The position numbers and the translations under genes are program-made. A stretch of DNA of 64,000 bases from Microcebus murinus (lineage: Eukaryota > Chordata > Mammalia > Primates > Cheirogaleidae): NCBI RefSeq assembly GCF_040939455.1, contig NC_134108.1:86782001-86846000 (forward strand), in the 5' to 3' direction. The notes under the pieces were generated by a model. The model searched no databases and was not told the DNA's origin. It saw nothing but the letters and a program-made list of their open reading frames with translations. Shown piece by piece: positions 11,931 through 24,471 of the stretch (positions are counted from its first letter, which is position 1; each line of letters opens with the position of its first letter).

Positions 11931-12325
11931 AAATTTTGTTCGTTTTTAATTATTGTGGGTATATAACAGTTGTATATCTTTATAGGGTACATGTGACGTT
12001 TTGAGACAGACATACAGAGTGAATTAATCAAATCAGAGTAATGAAGAAATCTATCACCTCAGGCATTTAACATTTCTTTGTGTTAGGAAACATTCTGATT
12101 CTACTCTTTTAGTTATTTTAAAGTATACCCTAACTTGATTATAGTCACTTTGTTGTGCTATCAAATATTTTTGATTTATTTAATTACCTAACTATACTTT
12201 TGCACCCACTAATCATCCCCACTTTATCTTCCCCTCCTGGATACCCTTCCTGGTCTCTGGTCACCATCATCCTACTCTCTGTCTCCATGAGATCAATTGT
12301 TTTTAATATTTAGCTCCGGGACTCT
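11931..12325 (-). mobile_element. L1 LINE 3' UTR fragment
   Basis: It reads as antisense L1 3' UTR: 'tattgtgggtatataacagt', 'atagggtacatgtgacgttt', 'tagtcactttgttgtgctat' and 'ctactctctgtctccatgag'. This is typical of L1M/L1P-class 3' ends. The copy is 5'-truncated with no ORF. Confidence 0.8.
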
Positions 12326-12329
12326 GAAC

Positions 12330-12720
12330 TATACCCAAGGCTCTCTCACCTGGTTTCAGGTTGGGCTTTGCCAATAGGAGGCACCTGTGGAGATCTGATG
12401 AGAGGAGAATGGGTTTTGGGTATTTATTCCTCTGGCTTCTTTTTACTCAGTTGCCGCTGATTGGCTTTGTCCCTCTGCTAGAGGCCACAACCTCTTGAGG
12501 GGCAGCCCTCTGTTACAACTATAGCATTTCTCTCTGGGTTCTGGAAACCCCTCCTGACCCTTCAGACCAAGAGGTGGTGATGGCTTCTAATTGTTCTTCT
12601 TCTGGGCAGTTGTGCTAGCCTTTGTTGGTTTCTATTAACACTGCCTACTCCTTTGTAAATAAATGTTTTATTAAACTGTCCTCCATTGTCCCATCTGTTT
12701 CCTGCTAGTCCCATGACTGG
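12330..12720 (+). repeat. Old dispersed repeat, family uncertain
   Basis: The order 'gccaataggaggcacctgtg', 'gggtatttattcctctggct', 'accaagaggtggtgatggct', 'cctttgtaaataaatg' and 'ttattaaactgtcc' matches a common mammalian interspersed repeat I have seen many times but cannot name with confidence. The AATAAA- and ATTAAA-type signals near its end suggest a retroelement 3' end. Confidence 0.5.
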
Positions 12721-13048
12721 ATACACAGAGGTTTCTCTACAGAAAGAGCTGAGTGGGAAAGTATAAAACTTTTGTACTGAAAATATTTAAAGCTGTTTAA
12801 ATATCAGAGATAATTTTGTCTTAAAGTGGCAGAAAAGAGAATTCTCAAATTAATTTACCAGCTTAGCCCATGGTCATTGACACATGAATATTCATGGCCT
12901 ACATGCACATATTCTTTCTTTTCCCAGAACAAATGAATTTATTTGGGTATAGCAGAGGGTTGCAATCTGAGATATACATGCTGTGATGGATCATAGCATA
13001 CTCAAGAGGGTGGGGGCAAAAGAGATATGTTTAAAGATGTAAGCTGTC

Positions 13049-13380
13049 GGCCGGGCATGGTGGCTCACGCCTGTAATCCTAGCACTCTGGGAGGCCAAGG
13101 TGAGTGGATTGCTCAAGGTCAGTAGTTCAAAACCAGCCTGAGCAAGAGCGGGATCCCGTCTCTACTATAAATAGAAATAAATTAATTGGCCAACTAATAT
13201 ACATAGAAAAAATTAGCCGGGCATGGTGGTACATGCCTGTAGTCCCAGCTACTTGGGAGACTGAGGCAGTAGGATCGCTTGAGCCTAGGAGTTTGAGGTT
13301 GCTGTATCTAGGCTGAGGCCACGGCACTCATTCTAGCCTGGGCAACAAAGCAAGACTCTGTCTCAAAAAAAAAAAAAAAA
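13049..13380 (+). mobile_element. Lemur-type Alu with 15-bp TSD
   Basis: Complete Alu starting 'ggccgggcatggtggctcac', with linker 'attaattggccaactaat' and a poly(A) tail. The flank aaagatgtaagctgt appears at 13033-13047 and 13381-13395. Confidence 0.96.
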
Positions 13381-13395
13381 AAAGATGTAAGCTGT

Positions 13396-13867
13396 CTATG
13401 TAAGCTGCTTCAAAATGAAGTCCATAGGTCATGGAAGCTCATTGTAGGTTTTGGCTTTTGTTCAAAGATGGAGACAGCCACTGCTAGCTAGGTGTCCTTG
13501 TGCAGGTGGCTAGCCAGAGTACTACAATCTGGGGGAAGTTCTTGTGAAAAGTCATGTTACCGGTCTTCATGCAGGAATGTATCTTGTACTACTCAATCTT
13601 GTTACAGGAATATATTCTAATCAGAACTGGCAGAATTATTTTGAGAAGAGAATGTTTTCTATTAAGCATTAAGTGACTGTGTATGTACTTATTTCAGAAC
13701 CCACAACCACTAGGCCAAAGGATAATTTCCTTATACAATTCTTTTAATTGGCAAAGGTAGTAGCTGGATATGATTGGATAAGAGACTTCTAGTTGTGAGA
13801 CACAGGAAATACTGGTTCAGTGTGAATCATGGATACTCAGTGAGATAGATCGCTGGTCAGAGGCATC
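13396..13867. other. Unique sequence
   Basis: No gene or recognisable repeat. Confidence 0.5.
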
Positions 13868-14100
13868 ATGCAATAGTATTTAGGGCACAGCTTTTATAGT
13901 GAGACTTCCTGGGTTTGAATCTGCCTCTGCTATTTGCTAGTTGAGAGGCTTTGGGTAAGTTACCTATATCTCTGTGCCTCAGTGTCCTCATCTTAAAATA
14001 AGAAAAATAGGAGCACCTAACTCATAATATTGTTCTAAGGAATAAATGAGTTAATTTTCATAAAGCACTTAAGATGTGCCTGGTGATAAGTGTTTAATTA
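13868..14100 (+). repeat. MIR SINE
   Basis: 'gacttcctgggtttgaatct', 'ggctttgggtaagttaccta', 'ctgtgcctcagtgtcctcat' and 'gatgtgcctggtgataagtg' follow MIR order from core to 3' end. Confidence 0.85.
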
Positions 14101-14159
14101 TTCTTTTTTTTTTTTTTAAATATGAAGTGTAGGGGGAGGGAAGAAGAGGGTTCAATTTA

Positions 14160-14548
14160 CTTTTTTTTTGAGACAGTCTCTTTTTTCTTCTTTTTTTTGT
14201 TTTTTTCTTTTTTAAAAAATTTAAAATTTAATCTTCTCTGTTATTTCAAGGACATTAATGTTTCTGAGAGACAGTCTCACTTTGTTGCTCTGGGTAGAGT
14301 ACAGTGCTGCCATCATAGCTCACTGCAACCTCCAACTCCTGGGCTCAAGTGTTCCTCCTGCCTCAGCCTTCTGAGTAGCTGGGACTACAGGCATGTGCCA
14401 CAACACCCAGCTAATTTTTCTATTTTTAATAGAGATGGGGTCTCACTCTCGCTCAGGCTAGCCTTGAACTCATAAACTCAAGCAATCCTCCCACTTTGGC
14501 CTCCCTGGAGTGCAGGGATTACAGGTCTGAGACATCATGCCCAGCCTA
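14160..14548 (-). mobile_element. Older (AluJ-like) Alu with disrupted T-rich head
   Basis: The main body is 14270-14548, from 'gagacagtctcactttgttg' to 'atgcccagcc'. It lacks the long lemur linker. About 100 bases upstream an isolated 'gagacagtctc' follows poly(T) at 14160-14180. The tail side is therefore either interrupted by a T/A-rich insert or is a remnant of a second Alu. Confidence 0.85.
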
Positions 14549-15057
14549 ATGACTCTATTTTTATTATTCTGAAAGTAGACAGCCAGTTACTGGCACTAGG
14601 ACTGATTATTATTACTTATAGCAATAATCTTATTATCTTTTCCCCATTCCTTCCCTTTCTGTGACAATGAAACGAGAGCTGGTTGGATAGGCTTACAGAT
14701 GGGGGTTGGTGGGTTGTACTATAGGATTCATATTCGAAAATATGAATCTGGAGCTTATTTAGGAAAGAGATATCCCTTTATATTTTAAGAAAGGGAGAGA
14801 TACCTTTGCTCTCTAAATAAATTATCCTTGGGAAGAGAATGTGAAGGATCCTGGATTTTTCCCCTTTAGAATGTAATTGCCTCTAGGGTAAGAGAAGACA
14901 AGTGTCTCTAGGTTTACAACTCCTGGAATGTCTTCATGGCTTTAGGTCTCATCTTCTTCTGGAAATATAAACACATACCTCCAGGGAGGTAAATATTTTA
15001 CTATCTATTCAATAAGCTTTTGGGTTTCAAGGCTGTTTTTTAACCTAAGTCCTAGTA
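14549..15057. other. Unique sequence with a short perfect hairpin
   Basis: No gene seen. A perfect 10-bp inverted repeat lies at 14725-14734/14739-14748 (gattcatatt, loop cgaa). Confidence 0.5.
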
Positions 15058-15071
15058 AAATTTTTCCAGAG

Positions 15072-15394
15072 GCCAGGTGTGGTGGCTCACGCCTGTAATC
15101 CTAGCACTCTGGGAGGCCAAGGCAGGCGGATTGCTCGAGGTCTGGAGTTCGAAACCAGCCTGAGCAAGACCCGGTATCTACTAAAAATAGAAAGAAATTA
15201 ATTGACCAACTAAAAATATATATACAAAAACTTATCCAGGCATGGTGGTGAATGCCTGTAGTCCCAGCTACTCGGGAGGCTGAGGCAGTAGGATCGCTTG
15301 AGCCCAGGAGATTGAGGTTGCTGTCAGCCAGACTGATGCCATGGCACTCACTCTAGCCTGGGCAACAAAGTGAGACTCTGTCTCAAAAAAAAAA
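15072..15394 (+). mobile_element. Lemur-type Alu
   Basis: It starts 'ggccaggtgtggtggctcac' and contains 'attaattgaccaactaaa' and a poly(A). Flanks 'aatttttccaga' (near 15058) and 'aattttttttccaga' (near 15392) fit a target-site duplication. Confidence 0.94.
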
Positions 15395-15689
15395 ATTTTT
15401 TTTCCAGAAATCCCTAACTGCACAGAAATATTAAAAATTTAATTCCTAACACTGGGCACATAGCAAGCCTATATAAATGTGAGCTGTCAGGATTTTGCAA
15501 ATGACCAGAAGCCATGAAAATCACATGGTTACTTAGAGGTTTATTCCTGAGAGTTGTTTGATAAACTTATTTGCTTTCCCTGTACATTAATGCTGTTTCT
15601 TAATGAAATTCAAAACTTGTGAAAGTTTGATATAGAATCCAAAATAATTTACAATCATAACAATCACAAATATAAGATATCACATGTAT

Positions 15690-15900
15690 GAAGTCATAGA
15701 TAATCACTTTACACAAATGATCTAATTTTAACACAATGGCAATATTATAAGAAAGAAACTTAATATCAACATTTTATAGAATAGAAAAAATAAAGCTCAT
15801 GGGGATTAAGTATCTTGCCCAAGGTCACACAACTAGTAAATGGTAAAGCAAGAATTCCAATTCATGTTTGTATGACTTCAAAACTCATGCTCTTAACCGA
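15690..15900 (-). repeat. MIR SINE
   Basis: Antisense MIR: 'aagtatcttgcccaaggtca', 'cacaactagtaaatggtaaa' and 'catgctcttaaccga' at the right end. Confidence 0.85.
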
Positions 15901-16044
15901 TTCAGTTGGAAGCAGAATCTGTTTCTTCAAAGGGAAACTCATAGGAGTCCTCCATTCTCTGTGAATCAGATAAACTGTGAAAGATAATGCTCTTGTTCTT
16001 CTGCATGGCTCCAGCCAACACTCAGATTTTGGTTTTGTGCCCTG

Positions 16045-16099
16045 GACCCATTCAGGTACATTGTATATGTTTATAGGGTACATGTAATGTACCCTATAA
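16045..16099 (-). repeat. Short L1-3'UTR-like piece forming a perfect 13-bp palindrome
   Basis: 'gtatatgtttatagggtacatgt' resembles L1 3' UTR sequence. Immediately after it the same sequence returns inverted: ttatagggtacat (16071-16083), loop gta, atgtaccctataa (16087-16099). It lies exactly between two MIRs of opposite orientation. Confidence 0.5.
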
Positions 16100-16360
16100 A
16101 GGCTCTGGAGGCTTGAATTTGGAGTCAGAAAACCTGACTCTGCTTTCTTGTTCTACCACTTAATGATTGTGTGACCCAAGGCAAGGTGGCTATTTCCTCT
16201 CAACTTCTGATCATTAATCTGTAGAATGGGGATAAAAATGCCTGTGCTGCCTTAATCACAGGGCTATTTGTGAGGATCAAATGGGATAATGTATGTTAAG
16301 GCACTTCATAGACTGCAAAGCTTTCTAGAAGAGCAGCTATTATTATTTACTTATTAGCAG
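16100..16360 (+). repeat. MIR SINE
   Basis: 'ggagtcagaaaacctgactc', 'gattgtgtgacccaaggcaa' and 'agaatggggataaaaatgcc' follow sense-strand MIR order. Confidence 0.85.
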
Positions 16361-16499
16361 ACGTGCATTTTGCCAGACAGTGAGTTAGTTGAAGGCAATA
16401 AAAAAAAAAATGAATAGGACATGATCATTTAATTTCCTTTTGAAACTACTCAATAATAAGTTATATTTAGTAGACAATGGTAGGCACCTATCAAATAGC

Positions 16500-17250
16500 C
16501 ATATCCCTGCGTTTTCTTTAACCTAATCATACATTTGTCCAGGATGGCATGTGCTTGACCTCAGGCAAAGGATTATAATTTGTTCAAGTCAACGTGGCCC
16601 TCCTGTTCTCTGCTTTTCCAGCCTCCTTTGAAGTTAAAGGTCTATATATGTAGGCTGGAGCCTTGGTGGGGAACAGACTTTCACTAAGATGGCCAATTGA
16701 AAAGATTTTGATGATGAATTCCTTTATAGAGATGTAGGCAGGGTTGAAGGTATCCATGAAGCACCAAGAGACCAGCCACAGTGAGGGGTTGTAACCACTT
16801 CAAAGGCCCGAAAAGGCGAGAGATGGAATGTTACCAGAGCCCAGAGACACCCAGAGCCACGGAGGAGGCTACCAAGAAGCAGCCATAGTTAACAGGGGCA
16901 GATGGCCACTGCCAGAACTGCAGTGCTGAAATGGCACATCAAGGAGCAACAGGGAAGAAATTCCCTGACCTCTCTCAACACTCACCCTCCAGTCTTTGCT
17001 GGCATCCTTCATGTGCCTAACCTCACTGGAAGCCGTAAGGCAAAGAAGCTGACCACATGACTTCATTCTAATCAATAAAATGTGGGAAGAAGTCTGTCCT
17101 AGGCACTTCTGGGAAAATTCAGCTTTCCTAATAAAAGAGGTCAGGTATGGATGGCAGTTCCCCTTATTCCTCCTTTCCCTCCTTCTGTGAATGAGGACAT
17201 AATGGCCAGAGGGCAGCAATAATCTTGCAGTCAAGAGGAAACAGGCCCCC
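16500..17250. repeat. Old dispersed repeat material, family uncertain
   Basis: Pieces such as 'ctgaccacatgacttcattc', 'cagtcaagaggaaacaggcc' and 'gaatgaggacataatggcc' resemble old mammalian repeats. I cannot name them. The longest open frame of the window (194 codons, minus strand 17453-16869) runs through here but begins in a poly(A)/poly(T) run and has no protein character. Confidence 0.35.
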
Positions 17251-17416
17251 TCCAGCCAGGAATCTGTTGTGTTTTTCTTCTGCCAATTTACTATGATTGT
17301 ATAAGTGCAGCTACCACCACCCTCCCATGGGGGCAGGGAACGGGTGCAAGGCCCCGCATGCTCCACTTTTTCTACCTTGGAACTGTACCAGAGAAAATCA
17401 CTTCTGTTGTTCAGTT

Positions 17417-17448
17417 TTAAAAAAAGAAAGAAAAAAAAAAAAAAAAGA
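17417..17448 (+). repeat. A-rich run
   Basis: Near-homopolymer of A with two G interruptions. It may be the tail of an unrecognised retroelement. Confidence 0.7.
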
Positions 17449-17449
17449 G

Positions 17450-17854
17450 GCAACAGGCATGAAGGTGAGAGATAACATGTCAGGGTGTTGGAGCAGAATG
17501 ATAGGAAGAGTCTGGGTCCCTAGTGGTCTTGCTGAGCAACTGAGTCAGCTCCTGCAATGACTGTCTTCAGACTTTTTGATTTGTAAGTGAGTTTTGAGTC
17601 ACTATACTTTCAGCTGGTCGAATTCCTATGTGAAATAACATAGTCCTTTCATAGATGTTGTTTGCAGTTGGTGTAAGGAAATATAATAAAATCAGTCTTA
17701 TTAAAAAATAGCCCAAATTAGTGAGACTAAAGGATGCTCCTTACCGAGGAAGTAAAAATTTGGCATCCAGGTTCATGAAGAGAGACTTGCATCCAAATGC
17801 AATATCTTTACTGCTTTTGCCATGCTTTCCCCACGTGCAATACCTGCTTCATAA
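17450..17854. other. Unique sequence
   Basis: No gene or repeat recognised. Confidence 0.45.
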
Positions 17855-17985
17855 TTGTCTTCAGTTAGACTACAGGCTTTAGTGATATTGGGATCAAGCT
17901 TGTTGTCTCTGACTGCTTAATTCCTGAGGCTTCATATAGTGCCTAGCTAAGAATAGGTTCCAAATAACTATTTGCTGACTTATAG
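17855..17985 (+). repeat. L2 LINE 3' end
   Basis: 'gttagactacaggctttagt', 'gttgtctctgactgcttaat' and 'tatagtgcctagctaagaat' follow the L2 3'-end pattern. Confidence 0.65.
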
Positions 17986-18040
17986 TGTCCAGAAGCGCTT
18001 AAGTTAAACATTAACCTTTACTGAGGTCAAGAATTTGTTA

Positions 18041-18180
18041 TAATTTTTTTTTTTTTTTTTAAAGAGATGGGGCCTTGCTCTCTTGGCCAGGCTGGGCTTG
18101 AACTTCTGGGCTCAGTGGATCTTCCTGCCTCAGCCTTCCAAGTAGCTGGGGCTATAGGCGTGCACCACTGTGCCCAACTA
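18041..18180 (-). mobile_element. Alu-derived monomer (FLAM-like)
   Basis: Poly(T) followed by 'aaagagatggggccttgctc' and the end 'gcaccactgtgcccaacta'. It is a single arm only and old. Confidence 0.8.
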
Positions 18181-19785
18181 CTATAATTTTCTTTATGGAA
18201 AATTTTCTCAGTCATAGCTTCTCAGACAAAAATTTCATCTTATAAGAGCCGAAACAGCCAAGATTCTGATTTCTCTGCAAGCTATGAATGTTTGAAGACA
18301 TTCCCTGGGATGTGAGTGAATGAATGGGAGCAGCAGTTTGCAGCTAGTTCTGGGTCACAAGATTATATATCTAGAAGTTATATAGGCTGTGCTGGAATGT
18401 CCTGCTTATTTAAAAGAATTATGCCTCTATTCATTTATTTGTCCAGTCCTGTAGACAAATACCTTATACTTCAGCCACAAAACTAAAAGCAGATCTATTT
18501 AATTAAGGAGTAGGATGCAAACTGGGACACAAACAGCATTTTACTGGGGAAGAAGGTGGGTTGGGGGGACCTGCTTTTTTGTGCAAACATTTTATTTTTA
18601 TATATGAGGTATTATTAATAGTAGTGTTTGTTTACAAAAAAATAAATACCTATGGTAACTGGAATGTTGCTCTCAGCATGAAGAAAAATCACAAAAATAG
18701 CTATTTTATTTTTTAATGACTTGATTTACTTTTGTTATGAAAATAGCATAATCTAAATGCAATAATTTGTTTTGTCATGTGGCTTCAATTACATATTGAA
18801 TTAAAAGTGATTATGCTGGTATTTATTGTGCTATTTTGTTGAATACAGAGATATATAGATAAGGTGCCTGTTAATAGCCTTTTAAAATCAATAACTTGAA
18901 GAAAATTGGTCTCCACTGATGACTATAATTTTATTTGAACTGATTGGCTTAAATTTCAAATATTCATTATTACGTTAGATTGATTTTAGATGTGAGCAGA
19001 ATTTTGAGGGAGCCAGTGTATGTTTTAACATTTTGGTAATTTGATTATGATAATAGTTCTCTGTAATCTGGTCACAAGAAGACAGTGTCCCCTTTCATAA
19101 TGTTATTTTAACCAAGCCACCCACAAGGAGCAAAACACATTTATACTAATTTGGTAACTAAAAAAAAAAAAACCTCTGAATTGCTAGGAAAAGCGTTAGT
19201 ATAAAATTGAAGAGAACTGATTTGACTGGCAAACTAGTATGAACTGTTTTTATGCTCTGCATGTTTGTTTTCTAAACATTTCAAATTAGCACATTAAGAA
19301 TTGAGAATGTGTGTTCAGACACTTTAAATCATGGGAGATCAGGAATAGGCTATTTTCACCCCTATAATCTGTCTCTACTTATATTTTTAGTTTCCTAGCA
19401 TCTGGGTAAGGAAAAATACAAGTTTGCAGCAGAATAATGGCCATCATATTTATTATCTTGGTGGGGTGGGGCTGGGAGGAAGAAAAATAAGTAATGAAAA
19501 AGGAAAGGGCTGTAAACTCCCAGGTGTCAACCATTGGGTAACTATTTCTTCAATTATCTGGAATCCCCATCTGAATAGAAAAGGACATTAGTCCAAAATA
19601 TCAAGGGTGAAAAGACAGGACACGTTGATTTCATGAGCTGTTTTATGCTGCAGTAATTCAGAATGTCAAGATATTTGTTCTTGACTTATACTTAATAAAG
19701 GAGAATTTAAGATCAACATATTTACGCAGCCTATGGTTACCTGGGATACATTCCCGGCGCATGCATAAAAGGCAAACACTTTATT
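18181..19785. other. 1.6 kb unique AT-rich DNA
   Basis: One of the two longest stretches in the window without a recognised repeat. It has no open frame with protein character. A conserved non-coding element is possible but cannot be judged from one sequence. Confidence 0.5.
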
Positions 19786-19801
19786 TGTGTGTGTGTGTGT
19801 G
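19786..19801 (+). repeat. (GT)n microsatellite
   Basis: Short run of about eight GT units. Confidence 0.85.
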
Positions 19802-19907
19802 AGAAGTAGGTGGAGGTTGTGGGTGAACAGTTCTAATATCAGTTTTGCTTTCATGAGATTTAGAAATTCCCAGTGGGATCAGCTTAAATTTAATTTATAT
19901 TAGAAAC

Positions 19908-20206
19908 TGGGTGCGATGGCTCATGCCTGTAATCCTAGCACTCTGGGAAGCTGAGGCAGGAGGATCACTTTAGCTCTGGAGTTCAAGACCAGCCTGAGCA
20001 AGAAACCGACCCCGTCTCTACTAAATATAGAAAAAAATAACTGGGTATGGTGGTGCATGCCTGTAGTCCCAGCTACTCGGGAGGCTGAGGCAGGAGGATC
20101 GCTTGAGCCCAGGAGTTTGAGGTTGCTGTGAGCTAGGCTGACACCACGGCACTCTAGCCCGGGCAACAGAGTGAGACTCTGGCTCAAAACAAACAAACAA
20201 ACAAAC
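19908..20206 (+). mobile_element. Older Alu with (CAAA)n tail
   Basis: It begins 'gggtgcgatggctcatgcc', lacks the long AT linker, and ends in a (CAAA)n tail at 20184-20206. Confidence 0.92.
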
Positions 20207-20449
20207 TAATAGAATTGCAGAATTCAGAAGGGACAACCAAATCACTATGGCTCATAAAAATTGGAGACTAGAAAGTTAATATGTTTTATGAAATACAACG
20301 TAAAAGAATGACTCTGTATTTTGGGGAAAAGTATGGCATGATAGTCAATGACCTGAAGGCACTGCCACCTTTTCAACTATTTTCTAATCCTGTCAACTTT
20401 CTGATAATTATGGTCTTTTCCCTTGCATTAAAACATTTAAAATGTTTTA

Positions 20450-21505
20450 AAATTCAATATTCAATTTTAAGTAATTTTAGATTCACATGCAGTTGTAAGG
20501 AATAATACAAAGAGATCTTGTGTATCCTTCACCCAGTTTCCCCTAATGGTAACATCTTGCAAAACTATAGTATAACATGGCAACTAAGATTCTGACATTG
20601 ATACAGTCAAGATACAGAACATTTCTATCACCACCAGGATGCCTCATGTTGCCTTTTATGTCCACATCCACTTCCCTTTTTTCTTACTCTATCCCTACCC
20701 TTTGATAACTAATCTGTCTCCATTTCTACAGTGTTATCATTTCAAGAGTGTTATATGAATGGAATCAATACGTAGCCTTTTGGGATTGACTTTTCCTCCC
20801 CACTAAGTATTATCTGGAGGTTTGTCCAAATTGTGGCATGTATCAAAAGTCCTTTTTAAATTTTTTATTTCAGAGTCATATTCCATGGTATAGATGTACC
20901 AAAGTTTGTTTAATCATTCTCTCAGTGAAGGGTATTTGGGTTGTTTCCACTTATTGGCTATAATGAATAAAGTTGCTATAAACATTCATGTATAGGTTTT
21001 TGTGTGAATATTAGTCTTCATTTCTGTTGGATAGATGCCTAGGAGTACAATTGCTGGGTTGTATAGTAGTTGCATGTTTAGCTTTTTAAAAAAAACCACT
21101 AAACTGCTTCCAGAGTAACTGTACCATTTTACATTCCCAACAGCAATCTGTGAGTGATACAGTTTTTCCACATCCTTTTTTTTTTTTTTTTAGGCAGGTC
21201 AGATCTGCAAGGGAATGCACACATCCTTGCTAGCATATGTAGTGTCACTACTTTTTATTGTAACCGTTCTTATAGGTGTATAGTAATATTCCATTGTGAT
21301 TTTGATTTGCAATTCTTTCATTGCTAATCATGTTTAACATTTTTTTTCCTTTTTTTTAATTTGTTTTTTTTTCTTTCTTTTTTTTTTAGTCACAGCAATG
21401 TCTGACATATGTTTAACATCTTTTCATGTGATTATAGCCATCAGTAAAATATCTCATGTCTTGATACCCATTTTCCAACTGGATTGTTTATTTTTTTACA
21501 GGTGA
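20450..21505 (-). mobile_element. L1 LINE: 3' UTR and ORF2 C-terminus
   Basis: The minus strand holds an L1M-type 3' end. Antisense motifs are 'gattcacatgcagttgtaag', 'ttcacccagtttcccctaat', 'attccatggtatagatgtac' and 'gtttgtttaatcattctctc'. The minus-strand frame 21171-20986 still reads PAIVLLGIYPTEMKTNIHTK, the conserved end of ORF2. Stops and gaps elsewhere make it dead. The reverse transcriptase part is absent, and an Alu sits at its upstream border. Confidence 0.88.
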
Positions 21506-21510
21506 GTATT

Positions 21511-21820
21511 TGTTTTGTTTTGTTTTTGTTTTGAGACAGTGTCTCACTCTGTTGCCCAGGCTAGAGTGCTGTGGCATCAGCCTAGCTCACAGCAACCTCA
21601 AACTCCTGGGCTCAAGCTATCCTCCTACCTCACCCTACAGGCATGCACCACCATGCCCGGCTAATTTTTATTTAGTTGTCCAGCTAATTTCTTTCTATTT
21701 TTTTGGTGGAAACAGGGTCTCGCTCTTGCTCAGCCTGGTCTCGAACTCCTGAGCTCAAATGATCTGCCCGCCTCGGCCTCCAAGAGTGCTAGGATTACAG
21801 GCATGAGCCACCGCTCCGGG
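21511..21820 (-). mobile_element. Alu SINE between two L1 pieces
   Basis: Antisense Alu with (GTTTT)n tail and a deletion in the left-arm/linker region ('cacctcaccctacaggcatg'). It ends 'gagccaccgctccggg'. It sits exactly between the ORF2 C-terminal L1 piece and an ORF2 N-terminal/linker L1 piece. Confidence 0.92.
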
Positions 21821-21829
21821 TGGTTCGTT

Positions 21830-23006
<1,177 letters not shown>

Positions 23007-23009
<3 letters not shown>

Positions 23010-23127
23010 ACCAGACAAGGACGAGGAGACCAGACTGGACGAGGAAGAGGAGACCTGACCAGACAAGATCAGCCAAGGAAGAGGAGACCAGACTGGAATA
23101 GGAGACCAGACCGGATGAAGAAGAGAG
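23007..23127 (+). repeat. Degenerate purine-rich minisatellite
   Basis: Five units begin GAGACC(A/T)GA at 23007, 23026, 23050, 23084 and 23102. Unit length varies (18-34 bp) and units are rich in gaggaagag. It begins exactly where the L1 sequence stops. No open frame of note. Confidence 0.75.
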
Positions 23128-23129
23128 TG

Positions 23130-23335
23130 CTAAGTTCTCAATATGTAATACCTCATTCAGACCTCATGAACCATCCTATAAGATAGGATTTTACCTATTT
23201 ACCTTATTTACAGGTGACGAAACTAAGGCTTAGAGAAGTTATATAATCTCCCTAAGGTAACACCTTAACTCATGAAACTGGGACTCAAAACCAGGCCTGA
23301 CTCCAGAGTCTCTGCTCTTACCCATTATGCAAGTC
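23130..23335 (-). repeat. MIR SINE
   Basis: Antisense MIR: 'aatacctcattcagacctca', 'gaaactaaggcttagagaag', 'ggactcaaaaccaggcctga' and 'tctgctcttacccattatg'. Confidence 0.85.
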
Positions 23336-23597
23336 AGATATCTTCTTTCTGCCTATGTGGTTGTTCCTGCAGCTTCCTCCAAAGGTGCCCTCAGGCTGGC
23401 CCTGGGGCTGAGCCATAGCTGCTGTCCTGGTGATTTCCAACCCCAGATTTGTTTACTGTGTGTGTGGGGAGGAGCACAGTCCTGGGCTGGAGGGCAGAAA
23501 TTGGACTTCTTGTGCTGTTCCGTCTCTGGACACAAGAGGGTGAACTCTCAGGAGGCATCTCTTGCACTAGGCCTCACCTGCCCCATCCAAAGGTGTG
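23336..23597. other. Unassigned GC-richer sequence
   Basis: A stretch richer in C/G than its surroundings, containing 'tgtgtgtgtggggaggagca'. Short overlapping open frames on both strands have no recognised motif. No repeat family recognised. Confidence 0.4.
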
Positions 23598-23935
23598 GAA
23601 ACAACCCAGGTGCCCATCAATACATGAGTGGATTAATAAAATGTGGTATATGTAAACCATGGAGTACTATTCAGCTTTAAGAAACAATGGTGATATAGCA
23701 CCTCTTGTATATTCCTAGATACAGCTGGAACCCATTCTACTAAGTGATGTATCTCAAGAATAGAGAAACAAGCACCACATGTACTCACCAGCAAATTGGT
23801 ATTAACGGATCAACACTTAAGTGGACATATAGGAATAATATTTATTGGGGGTCGGGCAGGTGGGGGGGCATGGGCAATATTCGTAACTTTAACATTTGTA
23901 CCCCCATAATATGCTGAAATAAAAAAAAAATAAAT
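23598..23935 (+). mobile_element. 5'-truncated lemur L1 3' end
   Basis: It starts inside ORF2 C-terminal sequence ('gtggaaacaacccaggtgcc', 'gagtggattaataaaatgtg'). The 3' UTR follows with 'caccacatgtactcaccagc' and 'gtacccccataatatgctg', then AATAAA and poly(A). The same 3' UTR is present at 52.0 kb, so this is an active-lineage L1 of this genome, 5'-truncated. Confidence 0.88.
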
Positions 23936-24169
23936 TAATTTCTTTAAAAAAGAAAGAATAATTCTACTCCTTGTGCCTGCCAAAATTATTCTTTTTTGAG
24001 ATCATGTATGGAAGGAACAAATCTGCATAAAGGATTAGCATTTATTAGACTATGTATAGATCTAGCCCCCAATCAAAGTTCCAGACTTAATTCCCAATGG
24101 TCCTAGCAAACTTGGAAAACCTCCAAAAGATCCTCACCTCCCTGCCTTTGTTCATGCCTTGCCACATAT

Positions 24170-24365
24170 CTGAAAGGCCTCCTCATCTTCACCTACCGTA
24201 ATTCTACCTATTCAAAAGGCCAAGTTCATATGCTTCCTTCTAGAAGGTGTTTGTGGACAGCTGTTCTTGAAGTGATCCATTTCTCCTACCTAATCTTTGG
24301 CTGTAAGCACTTAAGACAGGCATCACTCCTAGCCTTGCCATATAATTACTGATGTACGGGACACC
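24170..24365 (+). repeat. L2 LINE fragment
   Basis: 'caaaaggccaagttcatatg' followed by 'ccttctagaaggtgtttgtg' resembles the L2 segment 'ctcaaatgccacctcctcc..gaagccttccc'. Diverged. Confidence 0.5.
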
Positions 24366-24471
24366 TCCTCTATGGAGGACATGTGTTAGTTTTTACTAGC
24401 CTAATATCTTCTCCCTCTTTTAGTAACAGCAACTTGATTTTCCTCTGGTGAACAACCTTCCCTTGCTTTTA

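Noticed and set aside
16869..17453. 194-codon minus-strand open frame, the longest in the window
   Set aside because: It starts in a poly(A)/poly(T) tract giving a run of phenylalanines, crosses probable old repeat sequence, and shows no domain, signal or codon pattern of a gene.
20430..20448. Short palindrome aaaacattt-a-aaatgtttt
   Set aside because: AT-rich nine-base arms are expected by chance in this composition.
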